The position numbers and the translations under genes were made by a program. This document shows positions 8,549-17,317 of a DNA stretch of 64,000 bases, piece by piece. Positions within the stretch are counted from its first letter, which is position 1. Every line of letters begins with the position of its first letter. The stretch covers positions 248,001 to 312,000 of the forward strand of contig NZ_RBAK01000001.1 in assembly GCF_003626595.1 (NCBI RefSeq), in the 5' to 3' direction. This DNA comes from Micromonospora endolithica (GTDB lineage: Bacteria; Actinomycetota; Actinomycetes; Mycobacteriales; Micromonosporaceae). The notes beneath the pieces were generated by a model. It had not been told where the DNA came from. It was given only the letters and a program-made list of their open reading frames with translations, and did not search any database.

Positions 8549-9222
8549 CGCCGTCCGACCCTCGCCAGGACCTGCACGGCCTGGCTACCGGTAAGGTCGT
8601 TGATGGTGGCTCGGATCAACTTCGGGAACGGGTTTCGCTCCCAGTCCCAGGCACGTGGGCTGACCCGCGGGTCGAACTGAGCGACGATTTCCCTCAGGCG
8701 GATACGCGGCGACGCCTCGTTGGCGACCGGGTAGATGGTCAGCGGCCGACAGGGCTCGTAGACGCTGATGTATGAGCGATCGCTGTCGGTGGGCAGGTGC
8801 TCCATCGAAGCGACCTCGATCAGCGGTAGGTGCCAACGCAGGAACTGCCGCAGCGGCGCCCCGGCGGTGGTCGGCAGCAGGTGCAGGTGGCCGTGCTCGA
8901 TGCGCCGGGCGCCGGGCACGTTCAGCCCGTACTCGAAGCCCAGGACCGGCATGCCGTATAGGTCGGCCAACCGGTCGGCAAGCAGTTCAGTCAGCTCGTG
9001 CACGCCGCGGCGCTCGTTCTGCGCCAAGCGGCCGATCGAGGTGGTGTGGGTGGTGGGAACGACGAGCAGGTAGCCGGGTACGAACGCGCCGATGGTCGGC
9101 ACGGCGGCCGCGGTGGCGGTCCGAGCCACGACGTGCTGCTGGCCGGGGAACAGGTGCTGGCTGAGCGTCCCGCCGCACCCGGTGGAGTCGATGGCGGCGC
9201 AGAGGTCACATGGGGAGGGCAT
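8545..9222 (-). CDS. HIT-family (histidine triad) protein
   Basis: 225 residues. The histidine triad is His110-x-His112-x-His114 (EHGHLHLL), and an N-terminal CDLC pair (Cys5, Cys8) may bind zinc. HIT enzymes cleave nucleoside phosphoramidates and acyl-adenylates. The gene sits between two adenylate-forming enzymes, overlapping one by 4 bp and the other by 17 bp, so hydrolysis or transfer of an acyl-AMP-type intermediate is a reasonable inference. The C-terminal 90 residues extend beyond the minimal fold and were not recognised. Confidence 0.82.
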   Translation of the reverse strand: MPSPCDLCAAIDSTGCGGTLSQHLFPGQQHVVARTATAAAVPTIGAFVPGYLLVVPTTHTTSIGRLAQNERRGVHELTELLADRLADLYGMPVLGFEYGLNVPGARRIEHGHLHLLPTTAGAPLRQFLRWHLPLIEVASMEHLPTDSDRSYISVYEPCRPLTIYPVANEASPRIRLREIVAQFDPRVSPRAWDWERNPFPKLIRATINDLTGSQAVQVLARVGRR

Positions 9223-10561
9223 GGTCGTTTTCCTCGGCGGTCGGCTGGTCGGCAGCGGTGACGTGCAGGTGGCGAGGCCGTTCGGCCGGCCGTAGGTGGG
9301 TGGCGCAGTAGGCGTGAAGCGCCTCGGCGGTCAACGGCCGGAAGGTGGTAAGCCGGGCCGAGATCACTCGGCCGTAGGTGTCGTCCGGGATCGGGATGAC
9401 CTGGCATGACCGAACCGCCGGGTGCGCGGCGATCACGGCGTGGACGCGGCTGAGCGCGACGTTGACACCACCGACGATCGCCCGCCCGGTGGTGTCGACG
9501 CTCGTGAGAGTCAGCCGACCGTTCGAATCGAGGGTTCCGTGGTCGCCGACGGTGCGCCACGCGTCGGCAGCAGTACACGGCTGGCCGGCGTAGTGGCAGA
9601 CCATTCCGGCCGTGCTGGCTCCTTCGATGACACCGATCTGTCCAGCTGGTGCGGGGCTGCCGGTGGCGTCGACGACCCGCAGCAGAGCGCCGGGGATAGG
9701 CCGTGCGCCTGGGCGGTTCTCGTCGGCACGGGCGAACGTGCCGTCGTACTCGGCGGCGCCGTAGAACTCGGCCACGACGTGCGCGTCGACCAGCTCCAGC
9801 AGTCGGGCGCGGACTTCGGGCGGGCAGGGGGCGGCGGAGTGCGTCAGCGTCTGCACGCTGGCCAGGGCCGTGCGTAAGTCATGTGGGTCAGTGCTGTCGA
9901 GTAGCCGTCTGATCTGGATCGGGGCGAGGAACACCCAGCTGGGTTCCATGGCGGTGGCGAGCTGGACCCAGGCGCGCGGCTCGAACCGGTCGAGCGTCGC
10001 GACGGTGCCGCCGAGGAGCAGGTGCCGTGCGGCGAACTCGAAAGGGCCGTTGAGATACATCGGGGAGGCGAACATGGCTATCCTGCGTCCGCCCCCCGTG
10101 CTGCCGGACTCCGGTAGGCGGCCGAGGCCGACGGCGTGCGCCTTGCGGGCAACCGTGGGCGGCTCACCGCCGGTGACGAGCGGGCGGTAAGTGCCGCCGA
10201 CGACGCTGAGCACGGCCTTCCACGGCTGGCAGGTGTGCGTGCCGGTGGACGCCCGTCGGGTCATCGCGGTTCGCAGCGGTGGAGGAGTCTTGGGATCCAG
10301 GGGCATCGGCACGCCGCCGGTCAGCCAGATCGCGGCGACATCGGCGAAGAACGCGGCGGTGGACGTGGCCGAGACGGCGGTGACCGTGCCGGGTCGCGGG
10401 CCGAGCTGGGCGGCTCGGGCGCGGGCCTGCTGCCAGAGCTGCGCGAAGGTCAGCTCCGTGGTGGCGTCGATGACGGCGAGCCGATCGCCACGCTTGCGAG
10501 CGTGGGCTTCCAGGACGTCGCGAATCTGCAGGGCGGTGGTGGATGGTGATGACGGCGGCAC
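9206..10561 (-). CDS. Divergent adenylate-forming (AMP-binding) protein lacking key lysines
   Basis: 451 residues with the ANL-family outline: an N-terminal AMP-binding domain, a degenerate P-loop SGSTGGGRR (Pro and Lys of the normal TGxPK lost), an AEFYGAAEYD segment, and WRTVGDHGTLD for the usual GDxG. The C-terminal lysine (GK) is absent; the protein ends in acidic ENDHALPM. It may bind an acyl-adenylate or carry out only one half-reaction, rather than form CoA esters. It starts 10 bp after the dioxygenase gene and overlaps the HIT gene by 17 bp. Confidence 0.75.
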   Translation of the reverse strand: MPPSSPSTTALQIRDVLEAHARKRGDRLAVIDATTELTFAQLWQQARARAAQLGPRPGTVTAVSATSTAAFFADVAAIWLTGGVPMPLDPKTPPPLRTAMTRRASTGTHTCQPWKAVLSVVGGTYRPLVTGGEPPTVARKAHAVGLGRLPESGSTGGGRRIAMFASPMYLNGPFEFAARHLLLGGTVATLDRFEPRAWVQLATAMEPSWVFLAPIQIRRLLDSTDPHDLRTALASVQTLTHSAAPCPPEVRARLLELVDAHVVAEFYGAAEYDGTFARADENRPGARPIPGALLRVVDATGSPAPAGQIGVIEGASTAGMVCHYAGQPCTAADAWRTVGDHGTLDSNGRLTLTSVDTTGRAIVGGVNVALSRVHAVIAAHPAVRSCQVIPIPDDTYGRVISARLTTFRPLTAEALHAYCATHLRPAERPRHLHVTAADQPTAEENDHALPM

Positions 10562-10571
10562 CGGCCTTCTC

Positions 10572-11651
10572 CTATCCGCGGTCGTTCACCCTGACGGGCG
10601 TCGGTGGGGTCCAGCTCCCGGCGGCTTCGCGTTGCTGCTCGTCGGTAAGCCAGCCGAAGCGCAGCGCCTCGTCAACAAACCCGGCACGCCGGCCGGTGTA
10701 GTGCGGGAACGTCAGCCAGCAGCGCAGCAGGTGCCGGGCCTGCTCGGCGTCGTCAGGATCGGTGTAGGCGGTGCGGGAGTGGAGCAACTTGTGGTTGTTG
10801 ACGATCTGCAGATCGCCGGCGCGCAACTCCATGTCGACGCAGAGCCGGTCGGCGATGTCCTCGATGAGGTCGAACGCGGTCAGCGTCACCTCGGGCAGCG
10901 CGACCCCGGTTACCTGCTGAGTCTCCAGCAGGGTGTGCCGCACGAACCTTGTGCTGAACTTGCCGCGGTACAGCGAGAAGATCGGCGAGATGAACGTGGC
11001 GGGCAGGCCGGGCACGTTGCCGCCGGCCATGTGGAAGTGGAACGGCTCGTAGAGCGCAGTTACCGCAGCCGGGTCGCGCAGCAGCATCGTGTTGTGCACC
11101 GCGGCGGCGGAGGCGAGCCGGCTCAGCCCGCCGACGGCGGCTGCGCGGCGGCACAGCAGTACCGCGGCATCGGCGCCGTCAGTGTGGAACCACAACCGTT
11201 CGGCGGTCTGGTGGCCGCGGGTCACGGCGTCGCCGAGGGGCTGGCCTGTGCTGCGCACGTGCCGGATCAAGTGCCGGTCCCGGCTCTGGGTGGCGATCGG
11301 CCCGAGGTGGGTAATCAGGCCTCGCACCATGACGGCGGCCTGCTGGTCGTCCATGCCGTCGAGGGGCAGGCCCCGCACGACGGCGAATCCGCGGCCGTCG
11401 GCCACCTCACGGGCCGCCTCGGCCAGGACCGGACCAACCGACGGCAGCGGGAAGTCGTCGCGGTACACGTGTGGGTCGAAGGTCATGTCTCGACCAGCGA
11501 GCCCGCGGCAGGCGGCCTGCGTGGCGTCGGCGACCTCGGCGGCGTGGTGCTCGTCGAGGGCGACGGTGTAGTCGTCGGTGGTGAGGTCGGCGCCAGACCA
11601 CAGCGCGGCGTTGAGGGCGCACAGAGGTGTGGGGGCGGGGGTGAGAGGCAT
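10572..11651 (-). CDS. TauD/TfdA-type Fe(II)/2-oxoglutarate dioxygenase
   Basis: 359 residues with the clavaminate-synthase-like fold. The facial triad is His156-x-Asp158 (FHTDGAD) and His291 (NNHKLLHSRTAY), and Arg310 (LLRCWLTF) would bind the 2-oxoglutarate carboxylate. All catalytic residues are present, so hydroxylation, desaturation or ring chemistry on a small molecule is expected. It lies 17 bp after the FAD enzyme and 10 bp before the divergent AMP-binding gene, as gene two of the operon. Confidence 0.88.
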   Translation of the reverse strand: MPLTPAPTPLCALNAALWSGADLTTDDYTVALDEHHAAEVADATQAACRGLAGRDMTFDPHVYRDDFPLPSVGPVLAEAAREVADGRGFAVVRGLPLDGMDDQQAAVMVRGLITHLGPIATQSRDRHLIRHVRSTGQPLGDAVTRGHQTAERLWFHTDGADAAVLLCRRAAAVGGLSRLASAAAVHNTMLLRDPAAVTALYEPFHFHMAGGNVPGLPATFISPIFSLYRGKFSTRFVRHTLLETQQVTGVALPEVTLTAFDLIEDIADRLCVDMELRAGDLQIVNNHKLLHSRTAYTDPDDAEQARHLLRCWLTFPHYTGRRAGFVDEALRFGWLTDEQQREAAGSWTPPTPVRVNDRG

Positions 11652-11668
11652 TGATTCTCCCGGAAGGG

Positions 11669-13084
11669 TCAGGGAAGGGTGACGGCGCTAGTGAGCCGGT
11701 CGGCGATCGCGTCGCCGGCGAGCCACCCGGTTTCGGCTGCGCCGATAATGCCGCCGGTAAGGCCGGGGCCGTCCCCGACGAGGAACAGGCCCGGCAGATC
11801 GGTTTCCATGTCGTCGGAGACGGCGAAGCGGGGTGACCACCGTTCCACGGCCGGGCCGTAGAGCACGTTGTGCGGGTGCAGCGCCTGCGGGCACAGTTCG
11901 GCCAGCCGATGCACGAACTGCCGCAGCAGCTCGACGACCGGCTCCGGCAGCTCGGTAGCCAGGTTGCCGGTCGCGACATGCGGCATGCTGGGGTCGAAGC
12001 CGCGAGCGAAGTCTGTGATGGGGGTGGTGGACGGTGCGCCGGCGAGGAAGTCACCGAGGCGCTGAGCGACCAGCCCCGCGTAGCGATCGTTGATCGCGGC
12101 GACGAGACGACGGACTTCCGGCACCGTCAGTCGCAGGGCACGCCCCGCGGTGGCGATCACGGCAGTGTTGGAGCGGTCAGCATGATGGCTAGATTCGGAG
12201 TGGCCGCCGACGAGTAGCAGCCCGTCGTAGTCGGCGGGCACCACGTCGCCTCCGTAGCAGACGCAGTGGGTGCGTACCTCCGCGCCGTTGCCCGCCTTCC
12301 AGATCAGCTTGGGGTCGCCAGCGACCGCCAAAAGAGGATCCAGGTAGTCCTTCGGTCCTTCCAGTCGAAATCCGAGCTTTGGCCGGGCGGGGTGGCGGCG
12401 CAGGTCCAGTCGATGGCCGAGCTGGTCCATCCACGCGGCGCCGACCTTGCCCGGAGCCAGCACCACGTAGCCGGCGTGTACCCAACGCGGCGGCCGATCC
12501 GGCTGTTCCAGCAGCACCTTCCAGCGCGCGCCGGGCCGCTCGGACTCGACCACGTCGACGGCTGTTGTCTGGCAACGCACCTCGGCGCCGGCGGCGATGG
12601 AGGCCCGTAGCCGCGACAGCATCCCGGGAAGCTGGTCGCTGCCCACGTGCCGGATCGGGTAGTGCAAGTACTCCATGCCCAGCTCGGCGGCGCGTTGCTG
12701 CAGGGCTGCGGCCGTGGTCGCGTCCACGCCCTGCAGCGGTGCCGGCTCACCCGAACGGATCAGCTCATCGATGGCGTGCTGGCGGAGCTCGACGTCCGCG
12801 ACGGGAAAGCGGTGCGCGACGGTGGATCCGATGCGATGGGACAGGCAAAGTTTGCCATCGGAGAACAGCCCAGCCCCGCCGAAGCCTGTCGTGATCGTCT
12901 CGTTGTTGTCCGGGTCGGCGCAGCGAGCCTCTAGCCGGCCGGCCACGTCCTGACCGCCATCGACGATCAGCAGGCGGGCGTGGTTGGCGCACTGGGCGCG
13001 CAGCGCTGCGAACAAGCCCGCCGGACCTGCGCCGACGATCACGGCATCGAACGAGTCTTCGCCTGCAAGATCCAGATAGCGCAT
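11669..13084 (-). CDS. FAD-dependent dehydrogenase/oxidoreductase
   Basis: 471 residues from an ATG with a strong GGAGG ribosome site. The dinucleotide-binding motif is VGAGPAG (residues 17-23), and GGAGLFSDGKLCLS is typical of the COG2509 group of FAD-dependent dehydrogenases. It is the first gene of the seven-gene operon that ends at 4342. Operator-like site 3 and a CGACAT hexanucleotide tract lie 163-240 bp upstream. The in-frame open extension upstream encodes the repeat tract (Asp-Val repeats) and is not credible coding sequence. Substrate unknown. Confidence 0.87.
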   Translation of the reverse strand: MRYLDLAGEDSFDAVIVGAGPAGLFAALRAQCANHARLLIVDGGQDVAGRLEARCADPDNNETITTGFGGAGLFSDGKLCLSHRIGSTVAHRFPVADVELRQHAIDELIRSGEPAPLQGVDATTAAALQQRAAELGMEYLHYPIRHVGSDQLPGMLSRLRASIAAGAEVRCQTTAVDVVESERPGARWKVLLEQPDRPPRWVHAGYVVLAPGKVGAAWMDQLGHRLDLRRHPARPKLGFRLEGPKDYLDPLLAVAGDPKLIWKAGNGAEVRTHCVCYGGDVVPADYDGLLLVGGHSESSHHADRSNTAVIATAGRALRLTVPEVRRLVAAINDRYAGLVAQRLGDFLAGAPSTTPITDFARGFDPSMPHVATGNLATELPEPVVELLRQFVHRLAELCPQALHPHNVLYGPAVERWSPRFAVSDDMETDLPGLFLVGDGPGLTGGIIGAAETGWLAGDAIADRLTSAVTLP

Positions 13085-13246
13085 CGTAGGTCCTCCTGGT
13101 CCGATGGCGGCGCCGTTGACGTTGGGGCAAGACGAATCCGCCCGCCCGGCCCGCGGTGATGATTGGTGCGGCGGCGAGCCGCCAGGCTGGAAACGATCCG
13201 GCCCGGGGCCTCCTGGAAGCCCATTGACGGTCGCCGACTTCAGCCG

Positions 13247-13325
<79 letters not shown>

Positions 13326-13488
13326 GGCATCTGAGCGCTGCCGCTCAATGCCTGCACTTGACCCTGGGGGCTGGGCTTCAGGTGGCGGTCATCGTGGCCG
13401 CGTCTCGTGTCTATTTGTCCTGGCCCGGCCGCGACCCCTACCGATGCTCGCCGGGGCCAGCTGCCCGCGCCCATGCGACGATGAGTCG

Positions 13489-14223
13489 ATGAACCGCAGC
13501 AGCGCCGGCTTGGTGATCTGGGACGTTGACGGGACGCTCATCCCCGCGGACCTGCGTTGGCTGACACGCGCGATCGCTCGTGCGTATGGCATCGCGCAGT
13601 CCGAGGTGGTCTTCCCTGACAAGAAGGTGCATGGGTATACGGACGAGTCGATCGCCATCGACACTGCGATCGCTTCGGGCGTGGACCCGTCATCTGCGGA
13701 GGCGGGCATACCCGCCTTCCATCAGGCCATTGCCGCAGTCATGCAAGAGGGCCGGCAGGAGTTGGCTGAGGTTCAGCCGCCGTATCCAGGCGCTGCCGCA
13801 AGCATCGCGGACTTGCACGAACGTGGTTTCGTCCAGACCGTGCTGACCGGCAACTTGCGTTCGGCCGCCGAGGTGAAGTTGCACGCGGCGGGCTTGGATG
13901 AGTTTCTTGATCTCCGCATCGGCGGGTTCGGATCGGACGCTCGAGATCGCTTTCAGCTCCCGGCAGTCGTAGCTCAGCGCTACTCCACGATCTACGGTGA
14001 CCCGCTCGATCCTGCACGAGTGATCATCATCGGGGACGCGCCCAATGATATCGCTTGCGCACGTCACGCCGACTTTCGCGTCGCTGTCGTCGCTCACCGG
14101 ATCGGGCGTCAAGAGCTGGCATCCTACGAACCCGACCTGGTGCTCGACAGTCTCGACCCAACGACAGTGGTAGCCGCCGTCAGTTCGCTGTTGAACTCGG
14201 GCGCGTCGCCGGCTGCCTGTTAG
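13489..14223 (+). CDS. HAD-superfamily hydrolase
   Basis: 244 residues. Motif I is DVDGTLI (Asp12, Asp14), motif II is TVLTGN and motif IV is IIGDAPNDIACA. It has a helical cap domain between motifs I and II, as in phosphoglycolate-phosphatase-like members. The ATG at 13489 puts motif I near the N-terminus, as usual. It converges with the XRE gene and overlaps it by 4 bp at the 3' end. Substrate unknown; probably a small phosphomonoester or nucleotide. Confidence 0.88.
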   Translation: MNRSSAGLVIWDVDGTLIPADLRWLTRAIARAYGIAQSEVVFPDKKVHGYTDESIAIDTAIASGVDPSSAEAGIPAFHQAIAAVMQEGRQELAEVQPPYPGAAASIADLHERGFVQTVLTGNLRSAAEVKLHAAGLDEFLDLRIGGFGSDARDRFQLPAVVAQRYSTIYGDPLDPARVIIIGDAPNDIACARHADFRVAVVAHRIGRQELASYEPDLVLDSLDPTTVVAAVSSLLNSGASPAAC

Positions 14224-15488
14224 GCAGCCATCTGCTCCTCAAGTTCGAGGACAACCGGCTCGTCGCGCCATCGGGCCAACCGCTGACGGGCTCGTTGAGC
14301 TCGAGCGATGCCTCGATGGTTTCCACCTGCTTTTAGCTGATCGTAGGTGTTGCCAAGCAGGGTGCAGGACTGCTCAAGTTCGCCAGCCTCGGCGTAGGCG
14401 CTGGCGAGGTCTACGGCTGCTGCCAGGGCGACGTTGACGTTGGCGTGGTCGTGTTCCAGCATCTGTACTGCACTTTCGAGCACGGTAACAGCCTGGTGGG
14501 GCTGGCCGAGAAGAAGATGGCATGTGCCCGCATAGACGTGGAGACGGGCGCCGCTCCAGTCGCTGTAGAGGCCGACACAGTCAGCGGGTGACACGTCGTT
14601 GACCGCCGCTTTTGCCCGCGCCAGGGCCGCCGTGGCCTCGCGTGGAAGTCGCAGGGCAGCGTAGGCCTGGGCCTGCTCGGCAGCTACTCGAGCTCGTGCG
14701 GCGGGACTGAGCTCGGTGGACGCGCGGGCGGCCTCGTCGAGGAGCCGCAGGCCGATCATGATGTCACCGTCTGCGTCGATCAGTGTGGCGGCCTCCGAGT
14801 GGAGGTTGCTCTCGAAGATGCGTGCCGTCGCGCTGATCCTGCGGCTGCCCAGCCTGTCGCCGAGCTGGCGAGAGTAGGCACAGTGAGCGAGCGCGAGGCC
14901 ACGGTTGCCCTGTGCGCTCCACAGCCGGCTAGCGACGATCGAGGCTTCGGCGAGCATCGCTCCGATATCAGCGCGGATGGGCGCACGGCCGGCTTTGCGG
15001 TACAGCGTCGACAGGCAATCACGGTGGGCCTCGATCAGGCCAAGTAGTGCGTCGGGTGACACGGCCTGCCGCTGCTGGGCCAGCATGCTGGTGAGCGTGG
15101 AAAAGCTGTTCCACTCGCCCATCAGGTAGTCGGTCCCGGGCGTGCGAGCGACCGTCTCCACAGCGGTGGAGGACGATGGATCCGCTGCGGCCTGAAACGT
15201 CTGAGTGGTTGCCATGCCGCTGGGCATGTACCGGGTGCTGGCGAGCCGGATGCGGTCGTATTCCCGGGACAGTCTGCCGCCGGTCCCCAACACCTCGTCG
15301 CTTCGGGTCCAGAAGTCGCGCCCCACGCGCTGCCGGCCGGTCTCCACGTTCGCGATCGTGCTCCGTCCATAGCTCACCCGAGGCGCAAACGTCTCTTGCG
15401 TGTAACCAGCGGCTTTACGGCTGCGGGCCAGCATCTGACCAAGGGCGATCCATGCCTTGGCCACGTCTTGTGGTGGCACGCTCGACAT
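14220..15488 (-). CDS. XRE-family regulator with C-terminal helical repeats (second paralogue)
   Basis: 422 residues. The N-terminal HTH (about 12-70) has recognition segment YGRSTIANVETG, and the rest is TPR-like alpha-helical. It is paralogous to the regulator at 814-2172 over the HTH and the following FW/EYDRIR segment. The ATG at 15488 is preferred because the longer reading adds a basic low-complexity leader. Operator-like site 4 lies 80 bp upstream in the gap shared with the CYTH gene, which fits autoregulation and control of its divergent neighbour (inference). Confidence 0.87.
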   Translation of the reverse strand: MSSVPPQDVAKAWIALGQMLARSRKAAGYTQETFAPRVSYGRSTIANVETGRQRVGRDFWTRSDEVLGTGGRLSREYDRIRLASTRYMPSGMATTQTFQAAADPSSSTAVETVARTPGTDYLMGEWNSFSTLTSMLAQQRQAVSPDALLGLIEAHRDCLSTLYRKAGRAPIRADIGAMLAEASIVASRLWSAQGNRGLALAHCAYSRQLGDRLGSRRISATARIFESNLHSEAATLIDADGDIMIGLRLLDEAARASTELSPAARARVAAEQAQAYAALRLPREATAALARAKAAVNDVSPADCVGLYSDWSGARLHVYAGTCHLLLGQPHQAVTVLESAVQMLEHDHANVNVALAAAVDLASAYAEAGELEQSCTLLGNTYDQLKAGGNHRGIARAQRARQRLARWRDEPVVLELEEQMAA

Positions 15489-15567
15489 CAGCAGCTCCCG
15501 ATGGGTACGAACGCTCGCGCGAGGCGAGACACGGTGGCGTGGGAGCACTGTAGTGCAGGTCTGTGAT

Positions 15568-15620
15568 GCGTCGGCTACTCAGCGGCTTCTTCCAACATTC
15601 TTCCGACAAAGCTCCGACAT
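15568..15620. promoter_or_regulatory. Operator-like element, site 4
   Basis: Degenerate GCGTCGG (15568-15574), 18 bp, then three half-sites at strict 11-bp spacing: CAACAT (15593), CGACAA (15604) and CGACAT (15615). It lies between the XRE gene (minus) and the CYTH gene (plus). This is the copy with the most tandem half-sites. Confidence 0.55.
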
Positions 15621-15675
15621 TGCCCGCGGGCGTTCGGAACTCACGTGACCTGCAATTCTCGTATGCTCCCTGCTC

Positions 15676-16263
15676 GTGACCCACGAGCCGGCCGACAATG
15701 ATCATGAGGTTGAAGCCAAGTACCGCGTCGACGACCTGCAAGAGTTGATCACGGCGCTCGCCCGGCGGCAGGTGGTGTTGACGGAGCCGTCAGTGCAGGA
15801 CGACCAAGCGTACGCACCAGCCAACTGGTCGTACGGGATGTCGAAGGTCGGCGTTCCGTTCGCGCGTCTGCGCACGCAGGAGGGTCGCCATCTGTTCACC
15901 GTGAAGAAGCCGATTGACAACGAGATGGCGTGCCTGGAGCACGAATGCGTGATCTTCGACCGTGACGCGATGCACGCAGCTCTAGATACGATGGGTTGGG
16001 TGCCAACCGTGCGGATCGTCAAGCGCCGCCGAACTGGTGATTGGGACGGCGCGACGGTATGCGTGGACGTCGTCGACGGGCTCGGCGTGTTCGTCGAGGT
16101 GGAGCGGGTGGTCAGTTCTCGGCACTCGGGTGAACAGGTGCAGCACGGACTCGACGCGATGATTCGCTCACTCGGCGTGCCGGTGCTGCGGGTCGTGGAC
16201 ACCTACGACACATTGATCTGGAATCTGGCGCGCGCGGCTGTTGGGACGTCGACGCCAGTCTGA
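15676..16263 (+). CDS. CYTH-domain (class IV adenylate cyclase / triphosphatase-like) protein
   Basis: 195 residues opening with the CYTH signature ExExK (Glu11, Glu13, Lys15 in HEVEAKYRV). It continues with the alternating charged strands of a triphosphate tunnel fold (RLRTQEG, FTVKKP, VRIVKRRRTG, CVDVVDGLGVFVEVE). Such proteins bind organic or inorganic triphosphates: CyaB-type cyclases, thiamine triphosphatases or polyphosphatases. The start is GTG. It is divergent from the second XRE regulator, with site 4 between them. Activity not predictable. Confidence 0.85.
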   Translation: MTHEPADNDHEVEAKYRVDDLQELITALARRQVVLTEPSVQDDQAYAPANWSYGMSKVGVPFARLRTQEGRHLFTVKKPIDNEMACLEHECVIFDRDAMHAALDTMGWVPTVRIVKRRRTGDWDGATVCVDVVDGLGVFVEVERVVSSRHSGEQVQHGLDAMIRSLGVPVLRVVDTYDTLIWNLARAAVGTSTPV

Positions 16264-16464
16264 AGTGGTCGAGTCCATGGCTGTTGCCGCCCCGGCTGTG
16301 TCGTAACGTTCCGCGAGCGCGGTGGCGATGGCGCTGGCCACGATGGTGTCGGTGGCGAGCGGTAGTTGAGGGCCGTGTTGTTCGAAGCTGCCGATGGGGA
16401 GGACGGCCACCGTCGCTCGGCGGCCGGCTTCGTCGGCCGCCGTGGCGATCGTCCAGGGGGTCAC
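16168..16464 (-). pseudogene. Creatininase-family N-terminal remnant
   Basis: The first 55 or so residues match the start of the creatinine amidohydrolase family, including VLPIGSFEQHGPQLPLATD (metal-binding Glu and His region). Family proteins are about 230-260 residues; here the match stops near 16305 and the frame runs into unrelated sequence and the 3' end of the convergent CYTH gene. It is 19 bp after the EEP gene, at the end of the operon. The family includes MftE (mycofactocin) and ArfB, so loss of a peptidase or amidohydrolase step is possible. Confidence 0.75.
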
Positions 16465-16483
16465 GCGCCTATTCTGCCGCTCG

Positions 16484-17302
16484 TCAGGAATACGTACGGG
16501 ACGTCAAGCGAGCTTCGGCGTTGCCAGTACCGGCACCGCGCCCGCAGGCACGCCGTATGTCGATGTCGGCGCTGTGCGCGCAGTGGTCGGTGAGGCCTTC
16601 AAGCCGAGGTTGCTTCAGGTAGGTGGCGGCTGCCAGATGGGGCAGTAGCCCAGGGCCGGCGTGGAGGTAGTCGAAGCGGTATCCGTTGCCTGCTCGGCCG
16701 ATCCAGCTGTGTGCCTGCACGTCGGGGTACAGAGTCCGGTGGACGTCGGTGAGCCCGAGTGCGGTGAGGGCGTCGAGGAAGTCGTACTCGAAGGGTCGGA
16801 AGCCGGGGTAGCGGGGTTGGTGGTCGCGGCTGATGACGTTGTAGTCCCCGCCGACCACCAGGTGTGTGCGGTCGGTGGTGGGTAGTCGGGTCAGGGTGTC
16901 GGTGACGGTGGTGAGGAAGGTCCGCTTCTTGGCGAGCTTGGCTGGTGCCCGGTCGCTGGAGGGGACGTAGAGGCCGAGGATCGTGACGGCAGGGTCGGTG
17001 TCGAGAGTGAGGGCGGGGGCCCGGCCGGGCAGGCTAATGCCCGCGGTGAGGTGTGGGGCTGGGCGGGTGGGGTGCGGCTGGCGATGGCACAGCCGCGGTC
17101 GCCGTCGGGCGAGGGCTGGTGCGTGATGAACAACCCGGCTGCGCGCAGGCCGGTGAGCAGGTGCCGGGTGCCGGGTGCCGGGTCCATTGCTGGTTTCGGT
17201 CAGGATGACCAGGTGGTCATCGCGCTGGAGCAGCCAGGTCAGCAGGTTCTGCGCGCGGGCTAGGGCGGCGGCCTGCACGTTGATCGTCAGGATGGACAGC
17301 AC
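16484..17302 (-). pseudogene. Endonuclease/exonuclease/phosphatase-family gene with two compensating frameshifts
   Basis: The ends code in one frame: LSILTINVQAA at the start, then LGLYVPSSDRAP, VVGGDYNVI (metal/catalytic Asp-Asn), WIGRAGNGYRFDYL and GLTDHCAHSAD (C-terminal His). Between about 17060 and 17190 the sensible sequence (GLRAAGLFITHQPS, DRGCAIASR) is in another frame. The first shift is at three tandem copies of a 7-bp unit, CCCGGCA on the coding strand; two copies would restore the frame. The second, opposite shift lies near 17045-17080. Either decay, slippage or assembly error. GTG start, 15 bp after the thymidylate-kinase-like gene. Confidence 0.75.
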
Positions 17303-17317
17303 GGTGAGCCTCGCTGG

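Noticed and set aside
10191..11654. A 487-residue plus-strand frame
   Set aside because: Antisense shadow of the dioxygenase and AMP-binding genes; composition and lack of motifs mark it as non-coding.
4342..13084. Calling the operon an NRPS or PKS cluster because of the AMP-binding enzymes
   Set aside because: No condensation, ketosynthase or carrier domain is present in the window.
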